This document shows positions 54,461 to 63,302 of a stretch of DNA of 64,000 bases, one piece after another. A program made the translations under genes and the position numbers. This DNA is from Tateyamaria sp. syn59 (GTDB lineage: Bacteria > Pseudomonadota > Alphaproteobacteria > Rhodobacterales > Rhodobacteraceae). Positions within the stretch are counted from its first letter, which is position 1, and each line of letters starts with the position of its first letter. The DNA lies in NCBI RefSeq assembly GCF_007995245.1, contig NZ_VCBA01000003.1:463568-527567 (forward strand), read 5' to 3'. Below the pieces are notes generated by a model. The model saw only the letters and a program-made list of their open reading frames with translations, made no database searches and was not told the DNA's origin.

Positions 54461-54590
54461 GTAGCCGGAGAAATATAAGCAATAGCTATGATGTCATCTG
54501 AAATTAAATCATAAATTTATCAATTTTCCTATGTGGTCCGCAGGGTCTCGTCTAGCCTGTCGGTGGGAGGGAAGATGTCAGGAGGTGAGT
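54461..54590 (+). promoter_or_regulatory. AT-rich promoter region of the second catabolic operon
   Basis: This 130-bp gap contains a markedly AT-rich stretch from about 54468 to 54530 (AAATTAAATCATAAATTTAT) in an otherwise GC-rich cluster, followed by a strong GGAGGTGAG RBS at 54581-54589. It should carry the promoter of the binding-protein operon; a LysR-type site is expected but I cannot define it. Confidence 0.5.
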
Positions 54591-55430
54591 ATGACACCAT
54601 TATTGAACTTGGGCGCCTTGGCTATCGCCCTGACCCTATCCGCACCGGCGCTGGCCGAAACCAGGACCTTTAACGTTGCGCTCGACGGCACCTTTGCTCC
54701 ACACGCGATGCCAAGCCTCAGCGGTGGCGTTGAAGGGTTCAACGTGGATCTCGCCAACGAAATTGGCACCCGGATGGGGGCGGAGATGAACATCGTCGCG
54801 ACGCAGTTTTCCGGCATTCTTCCGGCGCTTGCGGCGGGAACATATGATTTCGTAGTGGCGCCAGTCACCATCACTGAAGAGCGTGCCGAAAACCTGTTGT
54901 TCTCCGAAGGCTATCTGAACACTGACTTTCAGTTTGTCATCGCTGCGGATGCCGATGACATCACCGATCTGGCGGACCTCGAAGGACAGGTGATCGCCGT
55001 CAATAAGGGCTCTGTCTATGACAATTGGGCGCGCGGGCTGGAGGATGAGATCGGCTGGACCGTCGAAAGCTACGGCACCAACAGCGACGCCGTGCAGGCG
55101 GTGGTATCAGGCCGCGCCTTTGCCAACGTCGCTGGCAACACCGTGTCGGCTTGGGCGGCCAAGCAGAACCCGGCGATCAAGCTGAGCTATCTGCATTCCA
55201 CAGGGCTCGTCTGGGGCATGCCTTTCCGCAAGGGCGATGAGGATCTGCGCGCCGAGGTGGAGGCGATCATCGAGTGCATGAAGATCGACGGCACCATCGC
55301 CGCGCTCAGCGAGAAGTGGTTTGGCACCGCACCCGCCGAAGGTTCTGCCGCCGTCACGCCTGTTGCGGGCTTCGGACAACCGGGCTTCAATGGGTATTTG
55401 GACAATGGTCATACACCAGCCTGCAACTAA
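54591..55430 (+). CDS. Amino-acid-type ABC substrate-binding protein (family 3)
   Basis: A 279-residue periplasmic protein with a signal peptide ([16 protein letters not shown] then ETRTF). Family 3 signatures are [38 protein letters not shown] and [17 protein letters not shown]. Such proteins bind polar or acidic amino acids or derivatives. ATG at 54591 follows a near-perfect RBS. Two cysteines near the C terminus (ECMK and CN) may form a disulfide. Confidence 0.95.
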   Translation: MTPLLNLGALAIALTLSAPALAETRTFNVALDGTFAPHAMPSLSGGVEGFNVDLANEIGTRMGAEMNIVATQFSGILPALAAGTYDFVVAPVTITEERAENLLFSEGYLNTDFQFVIAADADDITDLADLEGQVIAVNKGSVYDNWARGLEDEIGWTVESYGTNSDAVQAVVSGRAFANVAGNTVSAWAAKQNPAIKLSYLHSTGLVWGMPFRKGDEDLRAEVEAIIECMKIDGTIAALSEKWFGTAPAEGSAAVTPVAGFGQPGFNGYLDNGHTPACN

Positions 55431-55431
55431 G

Positions 55432-56199
55432 ATGACGCAGGCCGCGCAGGAGGCCGTGGCACCACCCACGCTGGTAGTGCGCGGCCTGCGCAAGTCCTTC
55501 GGGTCGGAGGAGGTGCTGCAGGGCATCGACCTCACCGTTGCCCGCCGTGAGTTGGTCTTTGTCCTCGGCCCCTCCGGTTCCGGCAAATCCACCATGCTAC
55601 GCTGTTGCAACCGGCTGGAGGAACCCGATGCAGGGGAGATCACGCTGGAAGGTGACCCGGTCACCGGACCGAAAGTGGACGTAAACCAACTCCGCCGGCG
55701 GATGGGCATGGTTTTTCAGGCCTTCAACCTCTACCCGCATCTTTCGGCCCTCAGCAATGTCACGCTGGCCTTGCGCAAGGTTCGTGGTTTGCCACGTCCC
55801 GAGGCTGAAGCAATGGGGCTCACCGCGCTAGACCGTGTCGGGCTGAAGGCCAAGGCGGCCAGCTATCCTGCGCATCTTTCGGGCGGCCAGCAGCAGCGCG
55901 TGGCAATCGCCCGCGCCTTGGCACTGGAGCCGTCGGTAATGCTCTTTGACGAGCCGACATCGGCGCTGGACCCAGAGCTGGTGGGCGATGTGCTGGCGGT
56001 CATGCAGGATATGAAGGCGCAGGGCATGACGATGCTTGTCGTCAGTCACGAGATGAAATTCGCCCGCGACGCCGCCGACCGCGTGATCTTCATGGATGCC
56101 GGTCGGATCGTGGAGCAGGGGACGCCTGAACAGATCTTCGAGACGCCGCACCACGAGCGCACACAGACCTTTCTTGCGCGCTTTTCCGGTCGGGGCTGA
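55432..56199 (+). CDS. Polar amino-acid ABC transporter ATP-binding protein
   Basis: A 255-residue ATPase of the GlnQ/HisP class. Walker [11 protein letters not shown] loop [13 protein letters not shown], signature [15 protein letters not shown] and Walker [20 protein letters not shown] are typical. The start is ambiguous: ATG at 55432 (1 bp after the preceding stop) is adopted, with an in-frame ATG at 55405 also possible. Pairs with the two following permeases. Confidence 0.93.
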   Translation: MTQAAQEAVAPPTLVVRGLRKSFGSEEVLQGIDLTVARRELVFVLGPSGSGKSTMLRCCNRLEEPDAGEITLEGDPVTGPKVDVNQLRRRMGMVFQAFNLYPHLSALSNVTLALRKVRGLPRPEAEAMGLTALDRVGLKAKAASYPAHLSGGQQQRVAIARALALEPSVMLFDEPTSALDPELVGDVLAVMQDMKAQGMTMLVVSHEMKFARDAADRVIFMDAGRIVEQGTPEQIFETPHHERTQTFLARFSGRG

Positions 56200-56200
56200 G

Positions 56201-56875
56201 GTGGAGGCGTTTCTCGACACCTTCTTTAACGGCGCGGTGCTTGCGCGCTATGCGCCGTCGATCCTGCAAGGGGTCTGGGTCACAGTGCTTCTGTCGGTGC
56301 TGATCGTGGTCAGCGGGATCGTCGGTGGCGCGGCGTTGGCCTGCCTGCGGGCTTACCGCATCCGGCCTCTTTCTGCCCTGATCGTCATCTATGCTGATAT
56401 GTTCCGGGCACTTCCACCGCTCGTCCTGATCCTGCTCGTGTTCTTCGGCCTGCCGAACCTTGGCATTCTCCTCTCCAGCTCCACCGTCCTTTACCTGATC
56501 CTCACCCTCGTCCTCGCCGCCTTTGCCGAGGAAATCGTCTGGGCCGGGATCACCGCCGTGCCTAAGGGCCAGTGGGAGGCGTCCCGCTCCACCGGGCTCG
56601 GCTTCACCCAAACGCTCATCTGGGTCATACTTCCGCAAGCCGTGCGCCTGGTCATCCCACCGCTCACCAACCGGGCCATTGCCATCACTAAGATGACCGC
56701 CCTTGGTATGGTCATCGGCGTGCCGGACATCCTAGGTCAGGCCACCACGGCCCAAAGCTTTTCTGCCAATGCGTCCCCCCTGATGCTGGCAGCCATCGCT
56801 TATGTCCTGCTGTTTCTGCCTCTGGTGATCTTCTCTCGCTGGCTCGAAACGCGCTTTGCAGCGCCGGGTGTGTGA
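56201..56875 (+). CDS. Amino-acid ABC transporter permease, HisM/GlnP family (first)
   Basis: A 224-residue permease with five or so helices and the coupling loop (ITAVPKGQWEASRSTGLGFT), typical of polar amino-acid importers. The GTG at 56201 just after the ATPase stop gives a normal N terminus (EAFLDTFFNGAVLARYAPSI); longer frames starting within the ATPase gene are rejected. Confidence 0.92.
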   Translation: MEAFLDTFFNGAVLARYAPSILQGVWVTVLLSVLIVVSGIVGGAALACLRAYRIRPLSALIVIYADMFRALPPLVLILLVFFGLPNLGILLSSSTVLYLILTLVLAAFAEEIVWAGITAVPKGQWEASRSTGLGFTQTLIWVILPQAVRLVIPPLTNRAIAITKMTALGMVIGVPDILGQATTAQSFSANASPLMLAAIAYVLLFLPLVIFSRWLETRFAAPGV

Positions 56876-56876
56876 G

Positions 56877-57542
56877 ATGGAGGCGATCCTAACCCAGTTC
56901 TTCAACGTCGAGATCATGGTGAAGGCCCTGCCTTTGGTCCTGCAGGGGCTCGGCATCACTCTTTTGATCTGCGTGGTGGTGATCCCACTCGGCTTGGTTG
57001 GCGGGCTTCTCGCGGCTTTGGCTGCCGTTTCAAGAAACCGTGCCGTGCGCTGGTCAGCCATCGCCTTAGTCGATCTCTTCCGCGCGGTTCCGCCTCTTGT
57101 CCTTCTGATCTTCATCTACGCCGGGCTGCCCTTCGCCGGTCTCAGCCTGTCGCCCTTTGCCGCCGTTGCCATTGGGTTTTTCCTGAACAACTCCGCCTAT
57201 TTCGCCGAGATTTTTCGGGCAGGTCTACTATCGGTCCACAAGGGGCAGGCCGAAGCCGCCCGCTCAACCGGGCTTACCCAGAACCAGACCCTGATCCACG
57301 TGGTCCTGCCGCAGGCCACGCGCAACGTCCTGCCGGATCTGATGTCTAACGTGGTCGAGGTGATCAAGCTCACCTCCCTCGCCTCGGTCGTGTCTTTGGG
57401 TGAGATGCTTCATGCTGCGGGCCTTGTGCGCTCGCTCACCTACAATGCGTCGCCGCTGGTGCTGGCAGCGGGGATTTACCTCGCAATGCTCTGGCCGCTG
57501 GTCCGACTGATCAGCAGGTTTGAACGGCGCATCGCAAGCTAA
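56877..57542 (+). CDS. Amino-acid ABC transporter permease, HisM/GlnP family (second)
   Basis: A 221-residue permease with coupling loop LSVHKGQAEAARSTGLTQNQ and the preceding AVPPLVLLIFIYAGLPFAGL helix. It forms a heterodimeric channel with the previous permease. ATG at 56877 lies 1 bp after the upstream stop. Together with the binding protein and ATPase it completes a four-component importer. Confidence 0.93.
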   Translation: MEAILTQFFNVEIMVKALPLVLQGLGITLLICVVVIPLGLVGGLLAALAAVSRNRAVRWSAIALVDLFRAVPPLVLLIFIYAGLPFAGLSLSPFAAVAIGFFLNNSAYFAEIFRAGLLSVHKGQAEAARSTGLTQNQTLIHVVLPQATRNVLPDLMSNVVEVIKLTSLASVVSLGEMLHAAGLVRSLTYNASPLVLAAGIYLAMLWPLVRLISRFERRIAS

Positions 57543-57560
57543 GACAAGAAAGGGAACGCC

Positions 57561-58490
57561 ATGCGGGAAATCGTCATCGGAGGCGCGCAGATGGGCCCCA
57601 TTCAGCGCACCGACACGCGCGCGCAGGTCGTGGACCGTATGCTTGCCCTTCTCGATCAGGCGCGGGGAGCGTGTTGTGATCTGGTGGTCTTTCCCGAACT
57701 GGCGCTTACCACCTTCTTTCCGCGCTGGTACATGGAGGACCCGGCAGAGGTTGAGGCATGGTTCGAAACCGAAATGCCCAACGCTGCTACGCAGCCGCTT
57801 TTTGACCGTGCGCGCACGTATGGGATAGCGATCAGCTTTGGCTACGCAGAACGCACGCCCGATGGACATCACTTCAACACATCCATCCTCACCGACAAGG
57901 CCGGTGAGATCGTCGGCAAGTACCGCAAGATCCACCTGCCGGGACATTCCGAATACGACCATGACCGCGCCTTTCAGCATCTTGAGAAGCGCTACTTCGA
58001 ACCGGGTGATCTGGGCTTTCCGGTCTGGCGCAACCTGGATGCCTGGATGGGCATGTGTATCTGCAATGACCGCCGCTGGCCCGAGGTTTACCGCGTGATG
58101 GGCCTTCAGGGCGCCGAACTCATCATGCTGGGCTACAATACGCCGTCGGTGAACAGTCAGGCCTCTGCCGAAGGGCTGGAGCAACGGCTTTATCATTCGG
58201 ATCTGTCGATGACGGCGGGGGCCTACCAGAACGCCTCGTGGGTGGTGGGCGTGGCCAAGGCGGGGGACGAGGACGGCCATCCGCTGATGGCGGGCAGCAT
58301 CATCGTCGATCCCAACGGCTTTGTCGTGGCGCGGGCCGAGACCGAAGGGGACGAGTTGATCGTCTATCCCTGTGATATGGACCTTTGCGCTTTCGGCAAA
58401 TCCACCATCTTCGACTTTGCCCGCCACCGCCGGACCGAACATTACGGGCGCATCACCGCCCAGACCGGGGTGGAGTATCCCGACACATGA
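57561..58490 (+). CDS. N-carbamoyl-D-amino acid amidohydrolase-like nitrilase
   Basis: A 309-residue C-N hydrolase. The catalytic triad is E46 (FPELALTTFF), K123 (GKYRKIHLPG) and C168 (ICNDRRWPE), with spacing and flanking sequence like the Agrobacterium D-carbamoylase (FQHLEKRYFEPGDLGFPV is shared). It should hydrolyse an N-carbamoyl amino acid to the free amino acid, CO2 and ammonia; stereospecificity is inferred from resemblance only. RBS GAAAGGGA lies upstream. Placed between an importer and a hydantoinase. Confidence 0.92.
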   Translation: MREIVIGGAQMGPIQRTDTRAQVVDRMLALLDQARGACCDLVVFPELALTTFFPRWYMEDPAEVEAWFETEMPNAATQPLFDRARTYGIAISFGYAERTPDGHHFNTSILTDKAGEIVGKYRKIHLPGHSEYDHDRAFQHLEKRYFEPGDLGFPVWRNLDAWMGMCICNDRRWPEVYRVMGLQGAELIMLGYNTPSVNSQASAEGLEQRLYHSDLSMTAGAYQNASWVVGVAKAGDEDGHPLMAGSIIVDPNGFVVARAETEGDELIVYPCDMDLCAFGKSTIFDFARHRRTEHYGRITAQTGVEYPDT

Positions 58491-59104
58491 CGTTGAATGT
58501 TGATCTGTGCGCATTGGAGGCCAAGGACCGCTACAAGCTGCTGACTGCAGTGGTGATCCCGCGCCCGGTCGCCTGGATCACGACGATCAGTGAGGAGGGC
58601 ATCGTCAATGCAGCGCCGTTCTCTTTTTTCAACCTGTTCGGCAAGGATCCGGCATTGGTTGCCCTTGGCCTTGAACATCACGCAGATGGATCGCCAAAGG
58701 ACACAACGCGCAACATCCGTACAAACGGAGAGTTCGTGATCAACATCGCCACGCCCGATCTGACCGAAGCCATGGTCGGCACCGCCGCCGCCTATACGCC
58801 CGACGAAGGAGAGCCCGAGGCGCTGGGCCTGCTGACGGCGCCTTCGACCCACGTCGCCCCGCCGCGTCTGGCCGATGTGCCCGTTGCCATAGAATGCCGC
58901 CGCACCGTTGCCTTGACCTTCAGCCCAGAGCGCGAGATCGTCATTGGCGAGGCTGTGAGCCTTGCGGCACGCGAGGGGCTGGTGGATCCGGCAAACTGGC
59001 ATGTGCATTGGAACGGCGACTATCCCGTCGCGCGGCTTTTTGCAGACCGCTATGCAAGGCTGGAGGAGATCGCACCGCAGTCCATCCCGTCCGCCCCGAC
59101 ATGA
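58487..59104 (+). CDS. Flavin reductase-like domain protein (DIM6/NTAB type)
   Basis: A 205-residue FMN-binding flavin-reductase-fold protein; AVVIPRPVAWITTISEEGIV and NAAPFSFFNLFGKDPALVAL are the flavin-binding signatures. It could reduce FMN for a monooxygenase, but no monooxygenase gene is visible in the cluster. ATG overlaps the upstream stop (ATGA), so it is translationally coupled to the carbamoylase. Confidence 0.9.
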   Translation: MTLNVDLCALEAKDRYKLLTAVVIPRPVAWITTISEEGIVNAAPFSFFNLFGKDPALVALGLEHHADGSPKDTTRNIRTNGEFVINIATPDLTEAMVGTAAAYTPDEGEPEALGLLTAPSTHVAPPRLADVPVAIECRRTVALTFSPEREIVIGEAVSLAAREGLVDPANWHVHWNGDYPVARLFADRYARLEEIAPQSIPSAPT

Positions 59105-59117
59105 CCGGAGACCTTAA

Positions 59118-60053
59118 GTGACCAACCTCATCGACCGAAACTCCAGCGGCGTCTTCATCATCGCCGCGACGCCCTTTGACGACAGCGGTGCGCTTGATCT
59201 GGCCAGCACCGACAGCATGGTCGATTTCTATCTCGATTGCGGCGTCAGCGGCATGACTATCTTAGGCATCATGGGCGAGGCACCCAAGATGGCGGGTGAC
59301 GAGGCTGTGACCTTCGCACGCCGGGTACTCGACCGGGTGGCAGGACGTGTACCGGTGATCGTTGGCGTCTCTGCCGCGGGTCTCGACAATATGGCGCGCC
59401 TTGCTCACACGTCGATGGAGATGGGCGCGGCGGGTGTCATGGTCGCGCCGCAACCAGGTCTGGGAACAGAGGTAAAGCTGCGCAGCTACATCGCCCAGGT
59501 CTGCGCCACTTTGGGGTCGGACGTACCGATTTGCTTTCAGGATTATCCGCAGACGACCGGCGTGCAGGTGTCGGTCGAAAGCATCATCGGCATGACCGTC
59601 GATCATCCGCAGATCGTCATGCTGAAACACGAGGATTGGCCGGGCCTTACCAAATTGTCGCGCGTGCGGGCCGAGACGGGCACCGGAAATGTCCCGCGTC
59701 TGTCGATCCTGACGGGGAATTCGGCTCTGTTCCTGCCTCAAGAGATGCAGCGCGACGCCGATGGCGCCATGACCGGCTTTGCCTATCCAGAGATGCTGGT
59801 GCAGGTCGTTGCCCGCCATCAGGCCGGCGATGTGGACGGGGCCGAGGATCTTTTCGACGCCTATCTGCCCCTTGTGCGCTATGAACAGCAGCTTGGTCTT
59901 GGCCTTGCCATCCGCAAGGAGGTGCTGCGCCGCCGGGGCGTGATCGCCAGTGCCAAGGTGCGCGCACCGGGCCCGGCGCTTACGTCGACAGATGCCGATG
60001 AACTGACCCGTCTGACCAATCGCCTTGAAAAGCGTCTGAAGGAGCTCGGCTGA
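59118..60053 (+). CDS. Dihydrodipicolinate synthase family lyase
   Basis: A 311-residue Schiff-base aldolase-fold protein. Candidate catalytic residues are K170 (IVMLKHEDWPG) and Y143 (FQDYPQTTG); the phosphate-like GIMGEAPKM loop follows strand 2. DapA-type proteins also include N-acetylneuraminate and other aldolases or decarboxylating dehydratases, so the reaction is unknown. GTG start at 59118 (AGGAGACC lies upstream). Its stop overlaps the SDR remnant's start. Confidence 0.9.
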   Translation: MTNLIDRNSSGVFIIAATPFDDSGALDLASTDSMVDFYLDCGVSGMTILGIMGEAPKMAGDEAVTFARRVLDRVAGRVPVIVGVSAAGLDNMARLAHTSMEMGAAGVMVAPQPGLGTEVKLRSYIAQVCATLGSDVPICFQDYPQTTGVQVSVESIIGMTVDHPQIVMLKHEDWPGLTKLSRVRAETGTGNVPRLSILTGNSALFLPQEMQRDADGAMTGFAYPEMLVQVVARHQAGDVDGAEDLFDAYLPLVRYEQQLGLGLAIRKEVLRRRGVIASAKVRAPGPALTSTDADELTRLTNRLEKRLKELG

Positions 60054-60253
60054 TGGATCTGGGACTGCAAGGCACAGGCGCTCTCGTCATGTCTTCCTAC
60101 TCCCATGGGCGGGGCTTTGGAATCGCCGAAGGTTTGGTGTCCGACGGGTGCAGAAACCCAGCCCGGGAACCCGTACACGTCGCCACGTTCCTGGCCAGCT
60201 ATGTTACCAGCAGCCTGATCCGCTGCGATGGTGGCGCCGTCTGTGCGGTCTGA
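60053..60253 (+). pseudogene. Short-chain dehydrogenase/reductase with internal deletion
   Basis: The 66-codon frame begins like an SDR (GLQGTGALVMSS, and GIAEGLVSDG following a corrupted GxxxGxG loop) and ends like an SDR C terminus (VATFLASYVTSSLIRCDGGA). The roughly 170 residues between, with the catalytic Ser-Tyr-Lys, are absent at about residue 33. An additional small loss before SYV is also suggested. The ATG overlaps the lyase stop (TGATG), the expected position for an intact SDR in such an operon. Remaining frame is open, but no active protein is expected. Confidence 0.7.
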
Positions 60254-60267
60254 TAGGGGAGAGACAC

Positions 60268-61725
60268 ATGTCATATGATCTGGTGATAAAAGGCGGAGAG
60301 ATCGCCACCGCGACCGACCGCTTTCACGCCGATGTCGGTATCGCGGGCGGCAAGATTGCTGCCCTGGGCTTGGGACTTGAGGCCGACGATATGATTGATG
60401 CGACAAGCAAGCTGGTCCTGCCTGGCGGGATCGAGGCGCATTGCCATATCGCCCAGGAATCCGCGACCGGCGGGATGACCTCTGATGACTACCGCACAGG
60501 CTCCATCAGCGCGGCCTATGGCGGCAACTCGTCCTTCGTACCCTTTGCCGCGCAACATCGGGGGATGGGCGTGATCGAAACGCTCGACCTTTATGACAGC
60601 CGGGCGCAGGGGGCTTCGGTAATCGACTACAGCTATCATCTGATTATTGCCGACCCTACGGAAAAGGCGCTGAATGACGAGCTGCCTACCGCCTTTGCGC
60701 GGGGCATCACCTCGTTCAAAGTCTTCATGACCTATGATCTGATGCGGATTGATGACCGGCAATTCCTCGATATCCTGACCGTGGCCAAGACCCACGGCGC
60801 GCTGACGATGGTGCATGCCGAAAACTCTGGCATGATCAGCTGGATTTCTGACCGTCTGGTCTCCGCTGGCCATACCGCGCCGCGCTACCACGCGCCCAGC
60901 CACCCCGCGCTGGCCGAGATCGAGGCGATCAACCGCGCCATTTCCCTAGCTGCTCTCGTGGATGCGCCGCTTTTCATCGTGCATGTCTCTACGCCCGAAG
61001 GCGCTGAGCTTATCGCTAAGGCGCGCCTCTCTGGCGCCAAGGTTTTTGGCGAGACTTGCTCGCAATACCTGTTCCTCACCCGAGATGATCTCGACTGTCC
61101 GGGCATGGAGGGTGCGAAATACATGTGCTCTCCACCTTTGCGCGACGTGCCCACGCAAGAGGCTCTTTGGCGTCACCTTCAGGCGGGCACGTTCAGCGTT
61201 TTTTCCTCTGACCACGCGCCCTATCGCTTTGATGATACCGGCAAGCTGGCAAACGGCCCGAATGCTTCGTTCAAGCAGATCGCCAACGGCATGCCGGGTA
61301 TCGGCATCCGCCTGCCGCTTCTCTTCAGCGAAGGGGTTGGCAAAGGGCGCATTACCTTGCAGCAATTCGTGGCCCTGTCTGCCACCAATGCGGCCCAACT
61401 CTACGGGATGGACAGCAAGGGCAGCATCGCCATCGGTATGGATGCCGACCTTGCCATCTGGGATCCAGAGGAGACGCGTACTGTCACTGTCGAGAACCAG
61501 CATGATGCGATGAACTACACGCCTTATGACGGCTGGTCCCTGACCGGCTGGCCTGTGACAGTACTTTCGCGCGGGGCGCGGGTGGTGGATCAAGGCACGT
61601 TGATTGCAAAACCCGGCGCGGGCCAATTCGTGCCCCGCCGTCCCGTCGATATGACTGGCCATCCCGGCCATGTCGTGCCGGAACTGGACCCGGCCACGAA
61701 CTTCGGGGCCGAGATCGCGCCATGA
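60268..61725 (+). CDS. Hydantoinase/dihydropyrimidinase-family cyclic amidase
   Basis: A 485-residue metal-dependent amidohydrolase. H58/H60 (GGIEAHCHIA; note Glu in the usual Asp position) and carboxylated K151 (ITSFKVFMTYDL) form the binuclear site with MVHAENSGM, FIVHVSTPEG and the SSDHAPY aspartate. It should open hydantoin- or dihydropyrimidine-type rings to N-carbamoyl compounds. GGGAGA lies 8 nt before the ATG at 60268. Confidence 0.92.
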   Translation: MSYDLVIKGGEIATATDRFHADVGIAGGKIAALGLGLEADDMIDATSKLVLPGGIEAHCHIAQESATGGMTSDDYRTGSISAAYGGNSSFVPFAAQHRGMGVIETLDLYDSRAQGASVIDYSYHLIIADPTEKALNDELPTAFARGITSFKVFMTYDLMRIDDRQFLDILTVAKTHGALTMVHAENSGMISWISDRLVSAGHTAPRYHAPSHPALAEIEAINRAISLAALVDAPLFIVHVSTPEGAELIAKARLSGAKVFGETCSQYLFLTRDDLDCPGMEGAKYMCSPPLRDVPTQEALWRHLQAGTFSVFSSDHAPYRFDDTGKLANGPNASFKQIANGMPGIGIRLPLLFSEGVGKGRITLQQFVALSATNAAQLYGMDSKGSIAIGMDADLAIWDPEETRTVTVENQHDAMNYTPYDGWSLTGWPVTVLSRGARVVDQGTLIAKPGAGQFVPRRPVDMTGHPGHVVPELDPATNFGAEIAP

Positions 61726-62378
61726 CCGGACCCATTGTCGTCATCAACCCCAATTCCAATCAGGCCGTGACCGACGGGCTCGTCAACGCACTTGCGCCGT
61801 TTGCGCGCGCGGATGGCCCGGCGATCGACTGTGTCACCCTGACCGACGGACCATTTGGCATCGAAAGCCAGGTGCACTCAGATCAGGTTGTCCTGCCGCT
61901 GGTCGATCTGATCAAGCAAAGAGCGGACGCCTCGGCCTTCGTCATCGCATGCTACTCCGATCCGGGCATAGACGCATGTCGTTCCGTCTCTCCGGTGCCG
62001 GTCTTCGGTATTCAGGAAAGCGGTATGCTCACCGCTTTGGCGCGCGGCGACCGGGTCGGCGTAGTGGCGATTGCCGAAGCCTCAACCCTGCGCCATCGCC
62101 GCTACATGCGCCGGATGGGTGTGCTCGACCGCCTTGCCGGAGAGCGCGCGCTGAATATGACCGTCGATGAAAGTGCACGGGGGGACGGCACGTTCAAGCG
62201 TCTCACCGAGGTGGGGAAGGCCTTGCAAACGGATGGCGCAGACGTGCTTGTCCTGGGGTGCGCAGGCATGGCTGTGCACCGCGCGCCGTTGGAAGCTGAG
62301 CTGTGTTGCCCAGTGATTGACCCGACACAAGCTGCTGTGGCGATGGCGATGGGTACCGTTCTGGCTTCGCAGCTTTAG
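61722..62378 (+). CDS. Aspartate/glutamate/hydantoin racemase family protein
   Basis: A 218-residue protein. The two catalytic cysteines are C77 (IACYSDPG) and C180 (LGCAGM), matching the placement of the paired cysteines in characterised hydantoin racemases (HyuA, about 76 and 181). INPNSN at the N terminus is the substrate-binding signature. It should interconvert the two enantiomers of a 5-substituted hydantoin so that a stereospecific enzyme can use both. ATG overlaps the upstream stop (ATGA). Confidence 0.92.
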   Translation: MTGPIVVINPNSNQAVTDGLVNALAPFARADGPAIDCVTLTDGPFGIESQVHSDQVVLPLVDLIKQRADASAFVIACYSDPGIDACRSVSPVPVFGIQESGMLTALARGDRVGVVAIAEASTLRHRRYMRRMGVLDRLAGERALNMTVDESARGDGTFKRLTEVGKALQTDGADVLVLGCAGMAVHRAPLEAELCCPVIDPTQAAVAMAMGTVLASQL

Positions 62379-62396
62379 GCTGCATATATTACTCGC

Positions 62397-63302
62397 ATGA
62401 AGATCAAGCGCCGAAACGACCTCTCTCTGCGTCTGCTCGAGATTTTCGGCACGCTTATGGTCCATCAGACAACTGTTGCCACGGCTGCAGAGCTGGGCAT
62501 ATCGCAACCCTCCGTTTCTACCGCGATCAAACAGCTTGAGGACCAGTTGCAGTTCGCTCTCTTCGAGCGACACAAGAAACGCATGCTGCCCACCAGCGAA
62601 GCGCGCAGCTTGTTCGAGGAGGTCGAGCCGCTTTTCGAACAACTCCGCTCTGTCGAAAGCCGTGTGCGGGATCTGCGTGGCGCTTCCACGGGTAAACTGC
62701 GGATCATGGCCACCCCACCTTTGGGACATTCTGTGGTGCCTGTGGCGCTTCACGCGTTCCTTGCCTCTCGTCCCCGTGTCACGGTGCAATACGATGTACG
62801 ACGGATGGAGAATGTGATCGACGCGGTCGCTATTGGGGCGATTGATCTGGGTCTTGTCCTGGGTCTCGATGCCCACCCCGGTGTGGTCATACGCACATTG
62901 CGCACCGACCGCATGGTGGCATTGATAAAGCCCGGTCATCCGTTGGAAGAGCTTTCGGTGATCGGGCCTGCGGATGCTGCAACGCATGGATTCATCGGGC
63001 TTGATCGGGCATCTCGGCTGGGCCTTCTTCTGCAAACCGCGTTTGAGAGCGCCCGCGTGCCATATACCCCTCAGGTCGAGGTCCGCTACTGCCACACTGC
63101 GGCTGTTCTCGCACAATCCGGCAACGGGGTGGCTGTGGTCGATCCCTATACCGCATCGTTCTTGCCGAATATGGGGCTGGTCAAACGCGCCTTCGATCCG
63201 ATGATTCCGGTTGGAGCATGCCTTTTGACGCGTCCAGGGCGCCCGATATCCCGCCTCGCGTCGGCATTTTGCGATGATTTCGAAGGCGCTTTGCTGAAGT
63301 GA
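62397..63302 (+). CDS. LysR-type transcriptional regulator
   Basis: A 301-residue LTTR. An N-terminal winged helix (TVATAAELGISQPSVSTAIK, QFALFERHKKRMLPTSEA) is followed by a ligand-binding domain (LRIMATPPLGHSVVPVALHA). It probably controls the adjacent catabolic operon; its ligand is unknown. Same strand and only 18 bp after the racemase stop, so it may be autoregulated or part of the operon. A divergent promoter is absent, which is unusual for LTTRs. Confidence 0.93.
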   Translation: MKIKRRNDLSLRLLEIFGTLMVHQTTVATAAELGISQPSVSTAIKQLEDQLQFALFERHKKRMLPTSEARSLFEEVEPLFEQLRSVESRVRDLRGASTGKLRIMATPPLGHSVVPVALHAFLASRPRVTVQYDVRRMENVIDAVAIGAIDLGLVLGLDAHPGVVIRTLRTDRMVALIKPGHPLEELSVIGPADAATHGFIGLDRASRLGLLLQTAFESARVPYTPQVEVRYCHTAAVLAQSGNGVAVVDPYTASFLPNMGLVKRAFDPMIPVGACLLTRPGRPISRLASAFCDDFEGALLK

